This document shows positions 1 through 8,250 of a stretch of DNA of 36,635 bases, in pieces (position 1 is the first letter of the stretch; each line of letters opens with the position of its first letter). The stretch comes from UBA9647 sp049522195 (GTDB taxonomy: Bacteria; Bacteroidota; Ignavibacteria; UBA10030). A model generated the notes under the pieces. The model was not told the DNA's origin. It saw only the letters and a list, made by a program, of their open reading frames with translations, and made no database searches. The position numbers and the translations under genes were made by a program. The DNA lies in the NCBI GenBank assembly GCA_049522195.1, contig JBEKOB010000037.1, positions 1 through 36,635 on the forward strand, in the 5' to 3' direction.

Positions 1-117
1 GTCTCTGTCAAAGAACTCAAACGCATTGAGCGTTGGCTAAACAATCGTCCAAGGAAAGTGCTACATTACGACACCCCTCGCGAACGCTATCGTCGGATCG
101 TTGCACTTCCTCATTGA
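1..117 (+). CDS. IS30-family transposase, 3' end only
   Basis: The window opens inside this gene. Thirty-eight codons are visible, ending in TGA at 115-117. The peptide contains ELKRIERWLNNRPRKVLHY followed by DTPRERY and ends in VALPH. This is the classic C-terminus of IS30-type DDE transposases, where the LNNRPRK segment closes the integrase core. The bases around 100-124 (TTGCACTT...TTGAATTCAGC) resemble the terminal inverted repeat that in IS30 elements overlaps the transposase stop. The other end and any target duplication lie outside the window, so whether the element is intact is unknown. Confidence 0.75.
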   Translation, partial: VSVKELKRIERWLNNRPRKVLHYDTPRERYRRIVALPH

Positions 118-301
118 ATTCAGCAGTTCAAATTGTCTTAGGTAGGAAAGTCTCGGGATTTGAGTTTCGCGCCTGGGCATTGTTTAGTATTTCGGATTTC
201 GTCCTTCGGATTTGACTTGTTGCATTTCGGACACCTCTTCGCTAAGTTCTTTTGAGTTTCATTCGGCAGCAACAAGACTTTTTTCCCGTTCGAGAACCAG
301 C
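118..301. repeat. IS flank with low-information repeat-like DNA
   Basis: This stretch follows the transposase end. It holds T-rich text with recurring GGATTT and ATTTCGG words (GGGATTTGAG, ATTTCGGATTTCG, CTTCGGATTTG, CATTTCGG). Such text resembles degenerate dispersed repeats of intergenic DNA. No credible gene is seen; open frames here lack homology by eye. The exact right end of the insertion sequence cannot be placed without its left end. Confidence 0.35.
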
Positions 302-859
302 ATGGATATGACCGGTACCACTCCACGGCTCCCATCGATCACGATCATCGGATGGACGACCGTTATCGCCTCAGCCATCATGATTGTCGTCAACGCTATG
401 AGCCTTCTCAGCTATTCGATGCTCGACACACTCGATTTGAATATGAACATGCCGTTGGTCTCGCAGTATGTCCCGCAATCGATGAAGAAAGTCATCGATC
501 TTTACCGATACAGCAGATGGTGGACAGGGTACGGTATAGTGTTTTTCGGTTTTGTTCTTGTTGCGGGAGTCCAATTTCTGCGACTCCGGGCCTGGGGGCG
601 TCAGGCGCTCGAGATTGCATGCTGGATTGGCCTGCTCAATGCCGTTGTCGATAGTGCTCTGAGCTATTTGATATGGAAGAACATGCAGGATACACTGTCG
701 ATCGCTCTGCGCGGATTGGGTGGAGGACAATATTCCTACATTAATCCGCTGGGTTTGTTCACAATCGTGGTCGGTTTCATCCTATGGATTGTCCCTTCGG
801 CAGGAATGATTTTCTACCTTCGGAGGCCGTCGATCAGGCAGTCGGTAAGCTTGAAGTAA
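302..859 (+). CDS. Small integral membrane protein, unknown function
   Basis: The 185-residue product begins MDMTGTTPRLPS and shows four hydrophobic segments at about residues 13-36, 70-92, 102-122 and 145-170, so it should be a four-helix inner-membrane protein with a short basic tail (RRPSIRQSVSLK). I do not recognise a family. An upstream in-frame start at 212 would add 30 residues without membrane or domain character, so 302 is preferred, though no strong ribosome-binding site is seen at either. It precedes the serine hydrolase gene by 37 bases on the same strand and could be co-transcribed with it. Confidence 0.6.
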   Translation: MDMTGTTPRLPSITIIGWTTVIASAIMIVVNAMSLLSYSMLDTLDLNMNMPLVSQYVPQSMKKVIDLYRYSRWWTGYGIVFFGFVLVAGVQFLRLRAWGRQALEIACWIGLLNAVVDSALSYLIWKNMQDTLSIALRGLGGGQYSYINPLGLFTIVVGFILWIVPSAGMIFYLRRPSIRQSVSLK

Positions 860-896
860 ACAATTTCGTCAGAAATCCTGAACTGGAGGTTAAGTA

Positions 897-2408
897 ATGA
901 TGTCCCGCACACATTCCATGACAGTCATTGTCGTGCTTGCTCTTTTGATCGCAGTCACCGGTAACGCCCTAGCACAAACCGAACCATTTGCCGGCCTGAA
1001 CGACTATATCATCAAGGCCATGAAGGACTGGGAGACGCCCGGCCTGGCGCTCGCGGTCGTCAGGAATGACTCGGTGATTTTCATGAAGGGGTATGGCGTC
1101 AAGAAAATGGGGGAGAGCGCACCTGTGACACCGAGGACGATTTTCGCTATTGCCTCCACGACCAAAGCGATGACGGCGGCGTGTTTAGGAATGCTCGTGG
1201 ATAGTTCAAAAGTGAGGTGGGACGATCCAGTCACCAACTACCTTCCCTGGTTTCAACTTTACGATCCGTATGTCACACGCGAGCTCACAGTTCGCGACAT
1301 CCTGTGCCACAGAAGCGGACTCGAGAGCGGAGACAATCTGTGGTATTTCTCTCCGTATAGCCGCGAGGAGGTTCTCCACCGCGTCCGTTTTTTGAAACCG
1401 GCATGGAGTTTCCGAAGCCACTACGGGTATCAGAATATCATGTTCGTCGCAGCCGGGCAGATTATCCCCGCCGTCACGAAGATGACGTGGGACGATTTTA
1501 TTGCCCAGCGATTGTTTGCTCCGCTTGGAATGACCAGGACGAACACCAGTGTCCGCTACCTCGCGGGAATGGACGATGTGGCGACACCGCATGAGAAGAT
1601 CGATGACAAGATGCAGCCCATGGTGTGGCCCAATTTCGATAACGTTGGCTCAGCCGGGGCGGTCAACTCCTGCGTTCAGGATATGGCTCAATGGGTTCGC
1701 CTCAATCTCAACGGCGGAGTCTACAATGGCAAGCGGCTGATCAGCGCTGACGTCATCAAAGAGATGCAGACGCCGCAGACCATAATCCGGCTCGACTCGC
1801 TTGACCAGGCCTTGCGCCCTTCCAACCATTTTGTGGCGTACGGTTTTGGATGGACACTAAGAGATTATCTGGGCCGCAAGCTCGTCCAGCACGACGGCGC
1901 TCTCGACGGCATGCGTGCGAGGGTGGTTTTTGTCCCTGAAGAGAAGCTTGGCTTTGTGATCCTGATGAACTCCCAAAACACCAATCTTCACTCATCAATC
2001 GCATACAGAATCCTCGATCATTATCTTGGCGGCCCGCCCCGCGATTGGAGCGCTGAGCTCCTGAAGATCGTGAAGGAACAGGAGGCAAAGGATAAAGCGG
2101 AAGAAAAGAAGACCATCGAGGCGCGCGTCAAGGACACCAAGCCATCACTGGCCTTGGAGGAATACGCAGGAACGTATGACAACGAGATGTATGGCCCCGC
2201 TACCGTCAAGGTGGAGAACGGAAAGCTCGCGGTGCAATTCTATCCAACCTACGTCGGGGAAGCGGATCACTGGCACTACGACACGTTTCAGGTACACTGG
2301 AAGGATCGCTCGCTCGACAAAGACATGATTACATTTGTTCTCGGCACCGACGGTAAGGTCGCCGAATTACGATGGCAAGGCTTCACTACCTTCAAGAAGG
2401 CAAAGTAA
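897..2408 (+). CDS. Exported beta-lactamase-family serine hydrolase
   Basis: The 503-residue product has a signal peptide (hydrophobic 8-25, cleavage after ALA-QT). It then carries a class C beta-lactamase/DD-peptidase-like fold (Pfam Beta-lactamase type). The catalytic SxxK motif is STTK at 87-90, the YxN motif is YQN at 178-180, and an HDG triad at 332-334 stands where KTG is found in true beta-lactamases. That variant is common in esterases and peptidases of the family (EstB-like, D-aminopeptidase-like). Residues 419-503 form a DUF3471-type C-terminal domain (LEEYAGTYDNEMYG). It probably acts in the periplasm on an ester or D-peptide; the substrate cannot be read from sequence. GGAGG lies 10 bases before the start; ATG at 900 is an equal alternative. 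Confidence 0.85.
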   Translation: MMSRTHSMTVIVVLALLIAVTGNALAQTEPFAGLNDYIIKAMKDWETPGLALAVVRNDSVIFMKGYGVKKMGESAPVTPRTIFAIASTTKAMTAACLGMLVDSSKVRWDDPVTNYLPWFQLYDPYVTRELTVRDILCHRSGLESGDNLWYFSPYSREEVLHRVRFLKPAWSFRSHYGYQNIMFVAAGQIIPAVTKMTWDDFIAQRLFAPLGMTRTNTSVRYLAGMDDVATPHEKIDDKMQPMVWPNFDNVGSAGAVNSCVQDMAQWVRLNLNGGVYNGKRLISADVIKEMQTPQTIIRLDSLDQALRPSNHFVAYGFGWTLRDYLGRKLVQHDGALDGMRARVVFVPEEKLGFVILMNSQNTNLHSSIAYRILDHYLGGPPRDWSAELLKIVKEQEAKDKAEEKKTIEARVKDTKPSLALEEYAGTYDNEMYGPATVKVENGKLAVQFYPTYVGEADHWHYDTFQVHWKDRSLDKDMITFVLGTDGKVAELRWQGFTTFKKAK

Positions 2409-2435
2409 CAGCAGGCGGATGGGCGCATAAGGCCT

Positions 2436-2988
2436 TTGAACGATGGGATGGGTACCATGGCGACAGACGGCAAAAGTGAACACGATCAGCATTTTCTTTT
2501 TTACTGGTCAGGCCTGTCAGTTCTTCTGCTCATAGCAGATTATTTCTCAGGCCCGTTTATCCAATTTCCTATTACCTACCTCATTCCAGTCGCCCTTTCG
2601 TCGTGGTACAAAGGCAGGCGGGTGGGGACTGGTCTTCGCGATCGCCCTGCCCCTGGTGCGTTGGGGCTTCAACACTTTGGCCTGGACGACACCCTGGTCT
2701 ATCACTGAGTCCAGCATCAATGCATTGATACGAATCGCCGTCTTGTCGTCCTTTGCACTGATTATCGATCGTACAGCAACCCAAACGCGGATTCTGTCAA
2801 AACACGTTCAGATGTTGGAGGGATTGTTGCCCATCTGCTCATTCTGTAAAAAGATCCGTGACGAAGGTGATGAATGGCAGCCAATGGAGAAATACATCCA
2901 GGCGCGATCCGCAGCAAAATTTACCCATGGCATCTGCCCCGATTGCCTGCGAAAGCATTACGGCGAAATCCCTTGGAGCAAGCAATAG
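2436..2988 (+). pseudogene. Frameshifted membrane protein with C-terminal CxxC...CxxC module
   Basis: Two overlapping frames make one protein. Frame one (from 2436) encodes membrane text ending SSWYKGRR; at GGG 2620-2622 the reading must lose one base to continue as WGLVFAIALPLVRWGFN in the frame that stops at 2988. The joined product would be about 183 residues with several N-terminal membrane helices, a short coiled linker (TQTRILSKHVQMLEGL), and a module LPICSFCKKIRDEGDEW...GICPDCLRKHYGE. That cysteine-pair module is familiar from the C-termini of bacterial response regulators and membrane sensors (PICxxCKKIR...HGxCPxC), probably a metal-binding fold. The kinase or cyclase output is absent. 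The shift may be real decay or a sequence error in a G-rich stretch. Confidence 0.65.
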
Positions 2989-3020
2989 ATCCCGCGGCGG
3001 AGTCAATTCAACGTTTGGCT

Positions 3021-3055
3021 AAGAAGAAGCAGGCTCCAACCTGCCTCTTCTTATT
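3021..3055 (+). terminator. Probable intrinsic terminator
   Basis: AAGAAGAAGCAGG (3021-3033) pairs with CCTGCCTCTTCTT (3040-3052) in a 13-bp stem with one mismatch and a 6-base loop. It is followed by a weak T-rich stretch. It lies just downstream of the frameshifted gene. The remaining bases up to 3168 hold no gene. Confidence 0.55.
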
Positions 3056-3168
3056 ACTCAGGTGTCACCCTTCTCGCTTCCCCGTTTCCTTGCAAGTGAT
3101 TATATTAGGCGGCAGACCAGTGTAGCGTCGCCCTGCCCCCTCATAAGTACTATTCGGGAGAATCTTTG

Positions 3169-4857
3169 ATGCGAACCTTTACGAGTACCTTGCTTTTTCT
3201 CTGTCTTGGGATCTGTGCCAGCTGTTCACGCGCTCCGGAGTTCGACGTTATCATCCGCGGCGGAACGGTGTACGACGGATCGGGCAAGGTGCCCGTGATT
3301 GCCGATGTGGCGATCAAGGGAAACAGGATTGTGTCGGTGGGGACATTGAAGGGGGCGCGTGGAATCCAGGAGATCGATGCAAGCGGACTCGCTGTCGCTC
3401 CCGGGTTCATCAATATGTTGAGCTGGGCGAACGAAAGCCTCATCGAAGATGGACGTTCACAGAGTGACATCAGGCAAGGAGTGACGCTTGAGGTCATGGG
3501 TGAGGGGGAATCGATGGGACCGCTGAGCCCCGGCATGAAGAAAGAAATGGAGGATCGACAGGGGGATATCAAGTACAAAGTCGAGTGGACCACACTTCGT
3601 GAGTATCTCGACTTTCTGGTCCGGCGCGGCATAGCGACAAACGTGGCGTCATTTGTGGGAGCCGCGACCATCCGGGAATATGCAGTGGGATATGAAAACA
3701 GGGCACCAAATGCTGAGGAACTCGAGCTCATGCGAAGACTCGTCCGGCAGTCGATGGAAGAAGGGGCACTCGGAGTGGGATCGGCATTAATCTATGCACC
3801 CGGATACTACGCAAAGACTGATGAGCTGATCGAGCTCTGTAAAGTCGCTTCCTCTTACGGCGGCATGTACATCTCGCACATCCGCAATGAGGGAAATGGA
3901 CTCCTCGAAGCGATCGACGAATTGCTGCAGATTTCGAAGGAGGCAAAAATACCTGCCGAGATTTATCACCTGAAGGAAAGCGGGAAACTGAATTGGGGAA
4001 AGATTGATGCTGTGATACGAAAGGTGGAGGAGGCTCGGAAGGCTGGACAAAGGATCACCGCTGACATGTACACCTATACTGCAGGTGCCACAGGACTTGA
4101 TGCGTCCATGCCCCCATGGGTTCAGGAGGGAGGAATGGACAAATGGATCAAACGCCTCAAGGATCCCTCAACCCGCCGTCGGGTAACTCAGGAAATGCAG
4201 ACACCGACAAATAAATGGGAAAATTTGTTTCTGGCGGCAGGGACGCCGAAGAATGTCCTTCTCGTCGGATTTCGTCAGGATAGTCTGAAATACCTGACAG
4301 GCAAGACACTCGAAGATGTTGCAGCCCTGAGGCACAAATCGGCTGAAGAGACAGCGATGGATCTCGTAATCGACGATGACAGCCGCGTAGGCACCATCTA
4401 CTTTCTCATGGCAGAGGAGAACGTAAAGAAACAGATCACCTTGCCGTGGGTGAGCTTTGGATCAGATGAAGCATCGCTTGCGCCGGAAGGAGTTTTTCTG
4501 AAATCGAATGCGCATCCGAGAGCCTACGGGAACGTGGCGAGATTGCTCGGCAAGTATGTGAGGGACGAAAAGACTATCCCGCTTGAAGAAGCGATCCGCC
4601 GGCTGAGCTCCTTCCCGGCAGAGAACTTGAAAATCCGGGAACGGGGACTCCTTCGTTCGGGTTACTATGCTGACGTCGTTGTGTTCGATGCTGCCCGCAT
4701 CGCTGATCATGCCACCTTCGAAAAACCACATCAGTATGCGACCGGGATGGTTCACGTTTTCGTGAACGGCATACAGGTCTTAAAGGACGGAGAACACACT
4801 GGCGCGAAGCCTGGCATGGTCGTGACCGGGCCAGGATCGAAAACGCGGGGACAGTAG
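3169..4857 (+). CDS. D-aminoacylase-like amidohydrolase with altered metal ligands
   Basis: The 562-residue product has an N-terminal export signal ending in cysteines (CASCS), probably a lipoprotein although the lipobox is not canonical. It is an N-acyl-D-amino-acid deacylase-type amidohydrolase: VIIRGGTVYDGSG (27-39) opens the composite beta domain, then a TIM barrel with SHIRNEG (H237), IYHLKESG (H267), GSDE (D433) and HPRAYG. The usual HxH after APGFID is missing: the sequence reads APGFINMLSW (78-87). The cysteine expected in the VGNCG loop is replaced by MGEGES. So part of the binuclear zinc site is absent. ATG at 3169 is chosen over TTG 3166; GGGAGA lies 8 bases upstream. The stop is 2 bases from the TauE/SafE gene, implying co-transcription. 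Confidence 0.8.
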   Translation: MRTFTSTLLFLCLGICASCSRAPEFDVIIRGGTVYDGSGKVPVIADVAIKGNRIVSVGTLKGARGIQEIDASGLAVAPGFINMLSWANESLIEDGRSQSDIRQGVTLEVMGEGESMGPLSPGMKKEMEDRQGDIKYKVEWTTLREYLDFLVRRGIATNVASFVGAATIREYAVGYENRAPNAEELELMRRLVRQSMEEGALGVGSALIYAPGYYAKTDELIELCKVASSYGGMYISHIRNEGNGLLEAIDELLQISKEAKIPAEIYHLKESGKLNWGKIDAVIRKVEEARKAGQRITADMYTYTAGATGLDASMPPWVQEGGMDKWIKRLKDPSTRRRVTQEMQTPTNKWENLFLAAGTPKNVLLVGFRQDSLKYLTGKTLEDVAALRHKSAEETAMDLVIDDDSRVGTIYFLMAEENVKKQITLPWVSFGSDEASLAPEGVFLKSNAHPRAYGNVARLLGKYVRDEKTIPLEEAIRRLSSFPAENLKIRERGLLRSGYYADVVVFDAARIADHATFEKPHQYATGMVHVFVNGIQVLKDGEHTGAKPGMVVTGPGSKTRGQ

Positions 4858-4859
4858 GG

Positions 4860-5609
4860 ATGGACGTCGGTTCGATTGTCATTGTATCCGTTCTGGTCTT
4901 CATCGTTGCCGCTCTGTACTCATCGGTCGGGCACGGCGGAGCATCGGGATACCTCGCCGTGCTCTCGTTCTTTGCTGTCGCACCGGCGACCATGGGCACC
5001 ACGGCCCTGACTCTCAACATCTTGGTCGCGGGCGTTGCGCTTTTCTCATACATCCGGGCGGGTCACCTTTCATGGAAACTTGCCTGGCCCTTCATCCTCC
5101 TTTCGATTCCCGCAGCCTTCATCGGAGGGCTGATCCATGTTTCAGAGAAGGTTTATTTCGTTCTCCTGGCCCTGGCACTTGTCTTCGCAGCCTACCGGCT
5201 GGCGATGAGTGCGGCTGGTTCCAAAGAAGGTACCGAGTCTAAGCACGTGAAGCTGTCGGCCTCGCTGCCAGCAGGTGGAGCGATCGGCCTTCTCTCGGGA
5301 ATCGTCGGTGTCGGCGGAGGCATTTTCCTGAGCCCGGTCATGCTGCTGTTCCGCTGGGCCGATGCGAAGAAGACTTCTGCTGTCGCCGCGCTTTTTATCG
5401 TTGTCAATTCACTCGCGGGTTTGGCAGGAAGGCTTGTGAAGGGGGATTTGGCGATCGGGGGATTCGGTCCGTTGATAGTTGTGGCGTTTCTCGGAGGTCT
5501 CCTCGGCTCGTATTATGGAGCGAACAGGTTTTCAGGAGTAGTGTTGAGACGACTCCTTGCCGTTGTCCTTGTTATCGCCGCGCTCAAGATGGTCGTGGCG
5601 TTGATGTGA
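4860..5609 (+). CDS. TauE/SafE-family membrane transporter
   Basis: The 249-residue product is nearly all hydrophobic, with about eight membrane segments arranged as two halves. Each half carries the family signature: VGHGGASGYLAVLS near residue 25 and VGVGGGIFLSPVML near 150. This family (PF01925, formerly DUF81) exports small anions such as sulfite, sulfoacetate or related organosulfur compounds; the substrate here is unknown. It starts 2 bases after the amidohydrolase stop, so the two are probably one operon, and the permease may move a substrate or product of that enzyme (inference). Confidence 0.85.
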   Translation: MDVGSIVIVSVLVFIVAALYSSVGHGGASGYLAVLSFFAVAPATMGTTALTLNILVAGVALFSYIRAGHLSWKLAWPFILLSIPAAFIGGLIHVSEKVYFVLLALALVFAAYRLAMSAAGSKEGTESKHVKLSASLPAGGAIGLLSGIVGVGGGIFLSPVMLLFRWADAKKTSAVAALFIVVNSLAGLAGRLVKGDLAIGGFGPLIVVAFLGGLLGSYYGANRFSGVVLRRLLAVVLVIAALKMVVALM

Positions 5610-5645
5610 GACCATAGATCGGTTTTGCTTCGCGCTAAAAATGGC

Positions 5646-5651
5646 TATATT
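5646..5651 (+). promoter_or_regulatory. Possible -10 box upstream of the Sua5 gene
   Basis: TATATT lies in the 190-base gap after the TauE/SafE gene, with TTTTGC 17 bases upstream as a weak -35. It would give a leader of about 140 bases to the GTG start at 5800. The -35 match is poor, so this is tentative. Confidence 0.3.
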
Positions 5652-5799
5652 CCTGTGTCATGCGGCGATCATGCTTGCAGCAGATTGCCGCGCGGGAACA
5701 TCACAGCGAATGCAAAAACGACCAGTTCGGTTCAGCTCCTGCTGATGATGGAGCATCTAGCTGAATCCTTCAAACCAGATCCTTGACCACAATCGAATC

Positions 5800-6810
5800 G
5801 TGATTGAAACAAGAATTCTTCCTGCATCTCCGCAAGCACCGGGCGCGGATGTCATCGCCCAGGCAGCTGACGTGCTCCGCCATGGGGGGCTCGTGGCATT
5901 TCCCACCGAAACCGTGTATGGTCTCGGAGCTGATGTGCTGAACCTTGACGCGGTAAGGAAGGTGTTCGCAGTCAAGGGGCGTCCACCTGACAATCCGCTC
6001 ATCGTTCACGTCGCAGGGACGAAGATGCTCGACGACGTTGTCGATGAGATTCCGGACAAGGGAAAAGAGCTCGGCGAAGCGTTCTGGCCGGGACCCCTCA
6101 CGCTGGTCATGAAGCGGACAATCCTTGTCTCCGATCTTGTCACTGCTGGACTTGACACAGTCGCCGTTCGCATGCCCGATCATCCGGTCGCGCTCGCATT
6201 GATTCGAGCTTTCGGCGAAGGGATCGTCGGGCCAAGCGCCAATCTTTCGGGAAAACCGAGCCCAACAACTGCGCAACACGTCTATGATGACCTCAGGGGG
6301 CAGATCGAGTTGATTCTCGATGCGGGACAAACAACCATCGGTATGGAATCGACAGTCGTCGATGTGACCATCGATCCACCGGTCATCCTTCGATTAGGAG
6401 GATTGACCCGGGAGCGGATCGAGGAGGTCATCGGGCCGGTTGGGACCGACACCGGCGGGGAGCGGAGCAGGCGCTCGCCCGGAACGCGTCATCGTCACTA
6501 TGCCCCACGGGCCAAAGTGTTTCTTGTTCGTCACGACGACCAGGCCGCGTTTGCCAAAATTCTGCAGGAAGAGCGTCAGGCGGGGAAGAAGGTTGGATGC
6601 ATTGTGCATTCATCGCTCCTTGTCAAGCTGGAATCCGGAGAATTCTTCCGGGTGCTTCCTTCCTCGATAGATTTCTTTGCACGGCATTTGTTCCGAACGC
6701 TTCGCGAGCTTGACGCGATGCGAGTGGACGTCATCGTTATCGAAGGAGTCCACGAAGAAGGCCTTGGAGCCACCGTGATGGACCGTTTGCGCCGCGCGGC
6801 GCAAGGCTAG
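5800..6810 (+). CDS. L-threonylcarbamoyladenylate synthase (Sua5 type)
   Basis: The 336-residue product makes threonylcarbamoyl-AMP from threonine, bicarbonate and ATP for the universal t6A37 tRNA modification. The N-terminal YrdC/TsaC domain (about 1-200) carries LRHGGLVAFPTETVYGLGA, the K-R segment VKGRPPDNPLIVHV and the SANLSGKPSPTTAQHV motif. The C-terminal Sua5 domain (about 225-336) begins after the linker SPGTRHRHYAPRAKVFLV. Length fits the two-domain Sua5 form rather than the short TsaC. GTG at 5800 is chosen because it gives the normal N-terminus (IETRILPA); no clear ribosome-binding site is seen. Confidence 0.92.
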   Translation: MIETRILPASPQAPGADVIAQAADVLRHGGLVAFPTETVYGLGADVLNLDAVRKVFAVKGRPPDNPLIVHVAGTKMLDDVVDEIPDKGKELGEAFWPGPLTLVMKRTILVSDLVTAGLDTVAVRMPDHPVALALIRAFGEGIVGPSANLSGKPSPTTAQHVYDDLRGQIELILDAGQTTIGMESTVVDVTIDPPVILRLGGLTRERIEEVIGPVGTDTGGERSRRSPGTRHRHYAPRAKVFLVRHDDQAAFAKILQEERQAGKKVGCIVHSSLLVKLESGEFFRVLPSSIDFFARHLFRTLRELDAMRVDVIVIEGVHEEGLGATVMDRLRRAAQG

Positions 6811-6867
6811 TCGATTACTTCCGCATGCCTTCCTCCTTTTTTTAGTGTTCTTAGAATGATTTTCCGG

Positions 6868-6875
6868 TATATTTG
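6868..6875 (+). promoter_or_regulatory. Bacteroidota-like -7 box before larB
   Basis: TATATTTG fits the TAnnTTTG box used by Bacteroidota housekeeping sigma factor. It sits 12 bases before the larB start, with a T-rich tract upstream but no clear -33 element. The leader would be very short and carries no Shine-Dalgarno sequence. Tentative. Confidence 0.35.
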
Positions 6876-6887
6876 TAGGCGACTACC

Positions 6888-7610
6888 ATGGGTCACCACG
6901 GCAAGGATCATATCGGCATCATAGAGGGATTCGCGAAACTCGACGTCCATCGCGACGAGCGGACGGGGATTCCTGAGGCCATTCTTGCAGAAGGGAAGAC
7001 CGTCGATCAGGTTGTAGAGGCGTTGCGGCGGATGGCCGATGCATCCGGTGTGGCTCTTGGAACACGGGTCAGCGAAGATTGTGCTAAAGCCATCCTGCGG
7101 TCACTCGGAAGGAAATTCCGGATCGAGCGGAATGTTCTTGGACGCACAGTGGTGGTGCGCAAGAAAGATGTTCCCAACAGACTCTCGGGTGGGACGATCG
7201 CGATTTTTGCCGCCGGGACGTCTGATATTCCGACGGCGGAAGAAGCTCGGGTCACGGCAGAAGTAATGGGGTGCAAGGTTTTTGCGCATTATGACGTTGG
7301 TATAGCAGGAATCCACCGACTTCTCGAACCGTTGAAGGAGGTTCTTTCCAACGGCGTGTCGGCAATGGTCGTTGTCGCCGGAATGGAAGGAGCGCTTCCG
7401 TCGGTTGTAAGGGGACTTGTGACTGTCCCGGTTATCGGCGTCCCAACGAGCACCGGCTATGGATATGGCGGACACGGTCAGGCGGCATTGATGACCATGC
7501 TGCAGTCGTGTGCTCCGGGTTTGACAGTTGTGAACATTGACAATGGATTTGGTGCAGGCGCGACGGCGGCGCTCGTCGCAAATCAGGTCGCCCTTGCACG
7601 TTCGCTGTAA
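6888..7610 (+). CDS. larB: LarB, pyridinium-3,5-biscarboxylic acid mononucleotide synthase
   Basis: The 240-residue product matches LarB, which carboxylates nicotinic acid adenine dinucleotide and hydrolyses it in the first step of nickel-pincer cofactor synthesis. The C-terminal half is an AIR-carboxylase (PurE-like) fold: AAGTSDIPTAEEARVTAE, YDVGIAGIHRLLE, VVAGMEGALPSVVRGL and GVPTSTGYGYGG. The N-terminal half (about 1-100) is the LarB-specific region, including LDVHRDERTGIPEAILAEGK. No larC or larE is seen in the window. The stop is 54 bases before the preferred purE start, placing two homologous folds side by side. Confidence 0.9.
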   Translation: MGHHGKDHIGIIEGFAKLDVHRDERTGIPEAILAEGKTVDQVVEALRRMADASGVALGTRVSEDCAKAILRSLGRKFRIERNVLGRTVVVRKKDVPNRLSGGTIAIFAAGTSDIPTAEEARVTAEVMGCKVFAHYDVGIAGIHRLLEPLKEVLSNGVSAMVVVAGMEGALPSVVRGLVTVPVIGVPTSTGYGYGGHGQAALMTMLQSCAPGLTVVNIDNGFGAGATAALVANQVALARSL

Positions 7611-7664
7611 TCAATGGCTTCTGCAGTTCAATCAACTCCTTTTTTACTCCGGGAACACAAACAA

Positions 7665-8165
7665 ATGGCGGCCAAACGGAAAGCAACTGAGGAGCGCCCG
7701 CTCGTCGGCATCATGATGGGGAGCGCGTCGGATTTCGAGCTGGTGGAGCCCGCTCGAACGATCCTGAAGGAATTCGGAGTCCCATGCGAGATGAAGGTTC
7801 TTTCCGCACACCGCTCACCAGATCACGCTCTCCAGTATGCAGCCGAAGCAGAATCACGAGGCATCGAAGTTATTATTGCCGCCGCCGGCGGAGCCGCCCA
7901 CCTGCCGGGCGTGGTTGCTTCTAAGACACTGCTGCCTGTCATAGGTATCCCGATCAAATCCAAAGCTCTGAATGGAATAGATTCTCTTCTCTCCATTGTC
8001 CAGATGCCGGCCGGCATTCCCGTCGCAACGGTTGCCATTGATGGCTCCGCGAATGCTGCGCTGCTCGCAATAACGATCATGGCTGGCAAACATCCGGAGT
8101 TGCGGACTAAGCTTCGTCGATACCGCAAAACACTAGAGGAAAAAGTTTTGAGCTCTTCGGTTTAG
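7665..8165 (+). CDS. purE: N5-carboxyaminoimidazole ribonucleotide mutase PurE
   Basis: The 166-residue product is the class I PurE that converts N5-CAIR to CAIR in purine synthesis. It shows GIMMGSASDFE (S20 of the GSxSD motif), VLSAHRSPD (H49, the catalytic histidine) and IIAAAGGAAHLPGVVASKT, then PAGIPVATVAI. ATG at 7665 gives the family's usual length; an in-frame ATG at 7614, 4 bases after larB, would add 17 residues of no domain character. The PurK partner is not in the window. Confidence 0.92.
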   Translation: MAAKRKATEERPLVGIMMGSASDFELVEPARTILKEFGVPCEMKVLSAHRSPDHALQYAAEAESRGIEVIIAAAGGAAHLPGVVASKTLLPVIGIPIKSKALNGIDSLLSIVQMPAGIPVATVAIDGSANAALLAITIMAGKHPELRTKLRRYRKTLEEKVLSSSV

Positions 8166-8250
8166 CGTTTGTCTCAATGAATTGCTGTCGTCACTTTCCA
8201 CGCTTCACCTGCACCGATTTGTAACCCATTCAACCAAACGGACTACCCAC

